Shown piece by piece: positions 59,787-64,000 of a DNA stretch of 64,000 nucleotides (the stretch's first letter is position 1; each line of letters begins with the position of its first letter). Source of the stretch: Atrina japonica (Eukaryota > Mollusca > Bivalvia > Pterioida > Pinnidae). A program made the translations under genes and the position numbers. The DNA lies in assembly GCA_030159075.1 (NCBI GenBank), contig BROG01000507.1:124001-188000 (forward strand), written 5' to 3'. The notes below the pieces were generated by a model. It did no database searches, was not told where the DNA came from, and was given only the letters and a program-made list of their open reading frames with translations.

Positions 59787-59982
59787 TTTGCTCATTTGAA
59801 GACCATGCTCAATGTTTTTCTATTATACCAATAGTATTGCTCATTTGAATACCATGCTCAATGTTTTTCTTTTATCCCAATAGTATTGCTGATTTGAAGA
59901 CCATACTCAATGTTTTTCTATTATCCCAATAGTATTGCTGATTTGAAGACCATACTCAATGTTTTTTCTATTATCCCAATAG
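59787..59982. repeat. Minisatellite, four 49-bp units
   Basis: The unit reads TTGCTCATTTGAAGACCATG, then CTCAATGTTTTTCTATTATC and CCAATAGTA. 4 x 49 bp fits the span; the units differ by a few bases. Confidence 0.9.
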
Positions 59983-60021
59983 GTGTTTGATTTTAATAAA
60001 AAAAAAGATAATAATGTGTTT

Positions 60022-60607
60022 ACTACTGTGTGTCCCAGCAAACACGGAAAGCAGTTTTTGACGTTTACATGAAGTAAACCATAAAATGATCATTAAACTT
60101 GCTATATTATTTAAAGGTCATATTCTTAATCAATTCTGTATTCAAATATAAAGGAGACCCTGCAGTACTCGAGATCTTAGTTAAACCCTTTATGATTTTC
60201 TGACCCCCATTAGAGGTAATGGCAGCGGCCATTGTTATTGCTGATTTTCATTGGAACTGTCTATTATTTTTATTGGGTAAATACATTTCATCACTCTTAA
60301 GTCACGATAGGTCTTGGATTGAAAATACTGGCGAAACACTCCTGCACGTGAATGGACCTATCCGTTGACTTGCGCACGAGAACGTTGTTTGTAAATATAC
60401 GGTTTCACTTCCAAGAAAGATAATGAATGGAATTTTGCGATTCGCAATTATTTAAGACTTACTGTATGTTGCAATGTAATCAATGGAGGTAAGATTTTAT
60501 GACTCTGGTTATATTTAATGACTCTATGGAAAATGCTCCCACACGACGACATTTTTACGAAATATTTACAAAAAACACTTTCCAAAGTTGCTGGGACACA
60601 CAGTAGT
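60022..60607. mobile_element. 586-bp non-autonomous TIR DNA transposon
   Basis: ACTACTGTGTGTCCCAGCAA at the left is exactly repeated as its complement at the right (TTGCTGGGACACACAGTAGT). A further imperfect stretch (GGAAAGCAGTTTTTGACG against the complement of CAAAAAACACTTTCC) extends the ends. The interior has no transposase frame. No target duplication is certain. Confidence 0.75.
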
Positions 60608-61405
60608 TAGGTTTATCCGGATGTTTTACATACAACTATACAGTAGTATACTGAGCTTGAGTATTCAGCAAATGTGGTGACTTCGGACTAGGGAGTCTAA
60701 CAACAATTGAAATTATATGTTTACATGAACTGCGTTTGCAAATACAGTCACACAAAATAAACCTACGACATGCGTTCTGGCGTTGCAGCCAATATATTAC
60801 GCCATTTTGCTTTACATGCCTAATTAAAGATCGGCAAATATCGTAGATTTTCGTTATAGCGTACTTTTATTCCCATCATCTGGCTTGTTTAAGCGTCGTT
60901 CAACATGAGGTGTCTTAGGGGTAGTATTTATGGGTAGCATAGTGTACGTCTGACTTAATACAAGATTTTCACTTTTGGTGTCAGGAGTCTTTAACTTTCT
61001 TTTCAAATTTTCGACCCGGTTGTTTGTACACTTTGGTAAAGGTATAGGAATTGAAATTATCATATATCGCACAGCATAATATAGATATACCGTATTTGTA
61101 ATGTGTTTGATACATGAATATTTCCATAAGACAACAAGCGATTATATATTGTATGTATACAGAAAAATGTACTTGTATTTTTACCAACGATTTTGCTCTT
61201 AGTAAGTAGCCTATCAGAGTTCAGTTTAACAAAAAATGTAAAAGCTTCTTCAGTGTATTGTAATATAGAGCGGAAATGGTATTGGTTATGTATGATTCTT
61301 GCCGCTCAATTTTCGAATCACTCGGTAAAGTCGTTGATTTAATTAACTAAATTTTCTCTAAAAATATTAAAAGTTCACAAAAGTCGAATACATATCCCCA
61401 TATAT

Positions 61406-61543
<138 letters not shown>

Positions 61544-61799
61544 AGGAGTTCAGGATTTTTCAAACGTAATTTCGTGAATAACATTATTTAACTTACGTCA
61601 ATAAGGAATGTAATTAAAATTCATAAAAGTTTAATCTGTGATTGCTGTCCACGATTTGTTTCTTTTTGAACTGTGATAAGAATTTGTAGAGGAATTATAA
61701 TATATCCGTTATGCCTATGCTCACTATATCAGTTGTTGAGTCGTCTGTACAAATTGTAACGAGGATTTGTTTCCTCACTTGTTTCATTTGCATATGATT

Positions 61800-61965
61800 G
61801 TTGACTCACGGCGGGTGTGACCAGTCAAAACGGGATGCTATGCCTCCTTGACACCTGATCCCACGTCTGGATTTCCAGAGGTTCGTGTTTGTTCAATTTT
61901 CACTAGATTTGTATATTGTATCTTGGACAACCTGAAGATTAATATTTTACTATCTGTGATTATAT
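61800..61965 (+). repeat. Retroelement 3' tail, solitary copy
   Basis: GACTCACGGCGGGTGTGACC, then CCTTGACACCTGATCCCACG. This is followed by TGGATTTCCAGAGGTTCGTG, TTCACTAGATTTGTATATTG and a TATCTGTGATTATATC end. Confidence 0.75.
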
Positions 61966-62975
61966 CCTATATTTATTGTATATCACGTTATATTCATTCA
62001 ACATTCAACTGAACGCTGGCAAACGCATAAATAGCTATTGGAGGGATAAGTTTATTTTTATTAAGGACTGTGCTTTATGAATTTAGATTGGTATACTTTT
62101 TACTGATACAATATCCTTGCCATACAATACGTAGTGCTTTTACTATTAAATGTCATTAAGGAAAGTCGATATCACGAAATTCCAGTCTTTTAGACTCCAA
62201 ATATTTGTAAAAGTCGCTAACTGCATTGTCCTACTTATCTGCACACTGCACCTTAAATACTTGGACTTCGGTGTATCTAAATTCTATAGCTCACAAGAAC
62301 CAAGGATTTAAAAGAGTTATTCAAATAATATTTTTCAAGATTCTTGAGGTTATCATTTATCCATTTTCTAATATACATAATTGATCTTTGTTCAGAAATA
62401 GAAGGATAGAATTTCATTCAGATTCCATGTTTTAATGTTGTTTCACATCCTGCCAAGATACGTTTTCTACTTTTATATTGACGTCAACGTCTACCTATAA
62501 ACTGAGACAACTGTAAATCTTAATTCTTGTGATGCATATAGATAACGTTATAGCGTTTATATGTGCCAGTATTATGGGGACAAGGCACTGGCGTTTTGGG
62601 GGTTCGACTTAAAAACCTGTAATTCAAAATTGTAATTCAGAGAACATGACGGCTAAAAATCACTATCTATGTTACAAAGTCGCTGACATGGAATCGAAAC
62701 ACTAAAATGTACAACCTTGTTCAGCGAACGCTCATTTAACGTAATACCATGGTCGCTAATGATACAATGATACACATGGATATGAGCGGTAGTCAGTTAC
62801 TTATAATTTAGGCTAGGTCTCCAATAAAACATGTCTCAATGGACATTTTGGTCACGAAAATCAAAGCTTCAAATAGAGTGTACAGATGGTCCACGAGACC
62901 ATCAGTTAATGATAGCTATTTCTGTAAAATGGGTATCAAAATCACACATGGTTCTAATGTTTGTCCCCGAAATCG
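61966..62975. other. No gene recognised
   Basis: AT-rich DNA. Two overlapping plus-strand frames at 62831-63087 run into the SINE and have no independent support. Confidence 0.4.
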
Positions 62976-63199
62976 GTTGTTTGTTTATTGTTATCCAACT
63001 CAAGAATTTTTTACGCATATAGAGACGTCACCAAATCCCGGTGGATGCTTCAAATTTTGGCCTATGCTTGGCACTTACGGCCATTGAGCAGTGAGGGTTC
63101 TTGAACGTGCCGACATCTATTGTGACACAGGACCTCGTTGTTTACTGTCTCATCCGAAAGAGAGGAAATCAACCTTAGCAGGCTGGACTCGAACTCACT
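62976..63199 (-). repeat. tRNA-derived SINE, reverse copy
   Basis: On the minus strand: B-box-like GAGTTCGAGTCC (63199-63188), then the body with GGTCCTGTGTCACAATAGAT, GGCCGTAAGTGCCAAGCATA and GACGTCTCTATATGCG. The 3' tail reads GATAACAATAAACAAACAA. Closest to the 26711-26940 copy. Confidence 0.75.
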
Positions 63200-63284
63200 A
63201 AGAATTTTTATTCCTGTGTTTATTTCTTTTTCTGTTATTGTAAATCAATTTAAGAAGTAAAAGAAAAAGATAGATTAAAAAAGA

Positions 63285-63306
63285 AACACACAGCTAATAC
63301 CCCTTC
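63285..63306. mobile_element. MITE family B end fragment
   Basis: CACACAGCTAATACCCCTT matches the right end of 11209-11551 (CACAGCTAGTGCCCCTT). The left part is not recognised. Confidence 0.4.
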
Positions 63307-64000
63307 CAACTTTTTTAAAGAATAGTTTCAAAACTTTATTTTTATAACAAAGAATGTCACAGCAAGTTATTCACCTGTCGCATTACTGCTGTGTCTTAGC
63401 CGCCATCTTTGCATGTTTTTGGACTGCGTGTAAATCACTGACACCAACTGAGGAGGCAGTGTGGTCGGTTTCTGGAACTGGTTTGAAACTGTTAGTGATA
63501 AGTGAGAAAACCGAAGCACGTTTCAAACGTTTGTTGCAATAAATGAAATGTACGTATACCAAACTATCTATAAATAACCAGAACCAGTTTATTGACGATA
63601 AATTCACCCCACGTTCTCGGACCATTGTGTGTTTCCCGATAACATCTTGGTAAGACAATGCACTAAACACCCTATCGACAGTATAGTTTTGATTTTCATG
63701 TTAGAGTCTCTCTTTCATGGTATCTGTCATATTTGTTTTACTATTAATTTACGTCATTGACTCGAGTGACCGATCAAGATTCGTTTTCGTCCGTGATTGT
63801 TTTTGTGTGTAATATTTGAATCTTTGGAAATTCAAAATTTTCAAAAACCGTTTGGCCAGATTTTTGGCATTTGATATATACAGCATCGACAGAGTAGAGA
63901 TTAAGAATGAAAACTTCATGAACCCTGACCCCACTTGCGCAAAATATAAGACTTTTCTGCTAAGCTAAGCTAAGCTAATCATATTCCAGGTCAAAGGGAC
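63307..64000. other. No gene supported at the right edge
   Basis: Overlapping frames on both strands at 63354-63670 (62 and 95 codons) show no family features. Either could be part of an exon from a gene beyond the window, but I cannot support that. The last bases contain a short AAGCT-rich direct repeat (about 63961-63976). Confidence 0.4.

Noticed and set aside
63354..63670. Overlapping 62- and 95-codon frames near the right edge
   Set aside because: Ambiguous strand, no family features, no splice evidence.

Overview
The window is animal nuclear DNA, most likely from a bivalve mollusc. It is AT-rich, has small exons (about 40-260 bp) with GT-AG introns, many microsatellites, and several classes of short repeats. 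The bivalve assignment rests on two things recalled rather than searched: tRNA-derived SINEs whose 3' part resembles a widespread molluscan core, and a Penelope-like reverse-transcriptase family resembling copies in bivalve genomes. There is no bacterial gene organisation, CRISPR array or rRNA gene.

Two genes can be modelled with confidence. (1) On the minus strand, the 5' half of a secreted GH18 chitinase has a signal-peptide exon at 12941-12980, exon 2 at 10420-10651 and a catalytic exon at 2390-2642. The remaining exons were not found and should lie to the left of the window. (2) On the plus strand, a complete 10-exon gene at 21223-32736 encodes a 505-residue F-box/leucine-rich-repeat protein, an apparent FBXL6 orthologue. 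All its splice phases agree. A third gene, on the plus strand at 47451-48687 and perhaps continuing at 51460-51522, encodes an acidic, Ser/Asn-rich, partly coiled-coil protein that I do not recognise.

Layout: 1-13 kb is the chitinase 5' half, with introns full of TTAA-flanked MITEs, a fold-back element and a broken reverse-transcriptase gene. 13-21 kb is intergenic, with (TA)n tracts that hold or adjoin a TIR element and a perfect 64-bp hairpin just upstream of FBXL6. 21-33 kb is FBXL6, with SINEs, MITEs and minisatellites in its introns. 33-47 kb is repeat-rich intergenic DNA: TIR elements, a broken Tc1-like transposase, a second broken reverse transcriptase, a trinucleotide array and a ~210-bp tandem array built from the retroelement tail. 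47-52 kb holds the unrecognised gene. 52-64 kb is mostly repeats: (CT)n, (TA)n and (GT)n tracts, retroelement tails, a 586-bp TIR element and a SINE, with one weak pair of candidate exons near 55.4 kb.

The genes do not form a pathway. The clearest biology beyond the gene models is the mobile-element ecology. At least three different non-autonomous families use TTAA target sites. One Penelope-like family is present as two dead coding copies, both lacking the second catalytic Asp, plus many dispersed 3' tails that share a conserved hairpin. I found no convincing new enzymatic or defence system.
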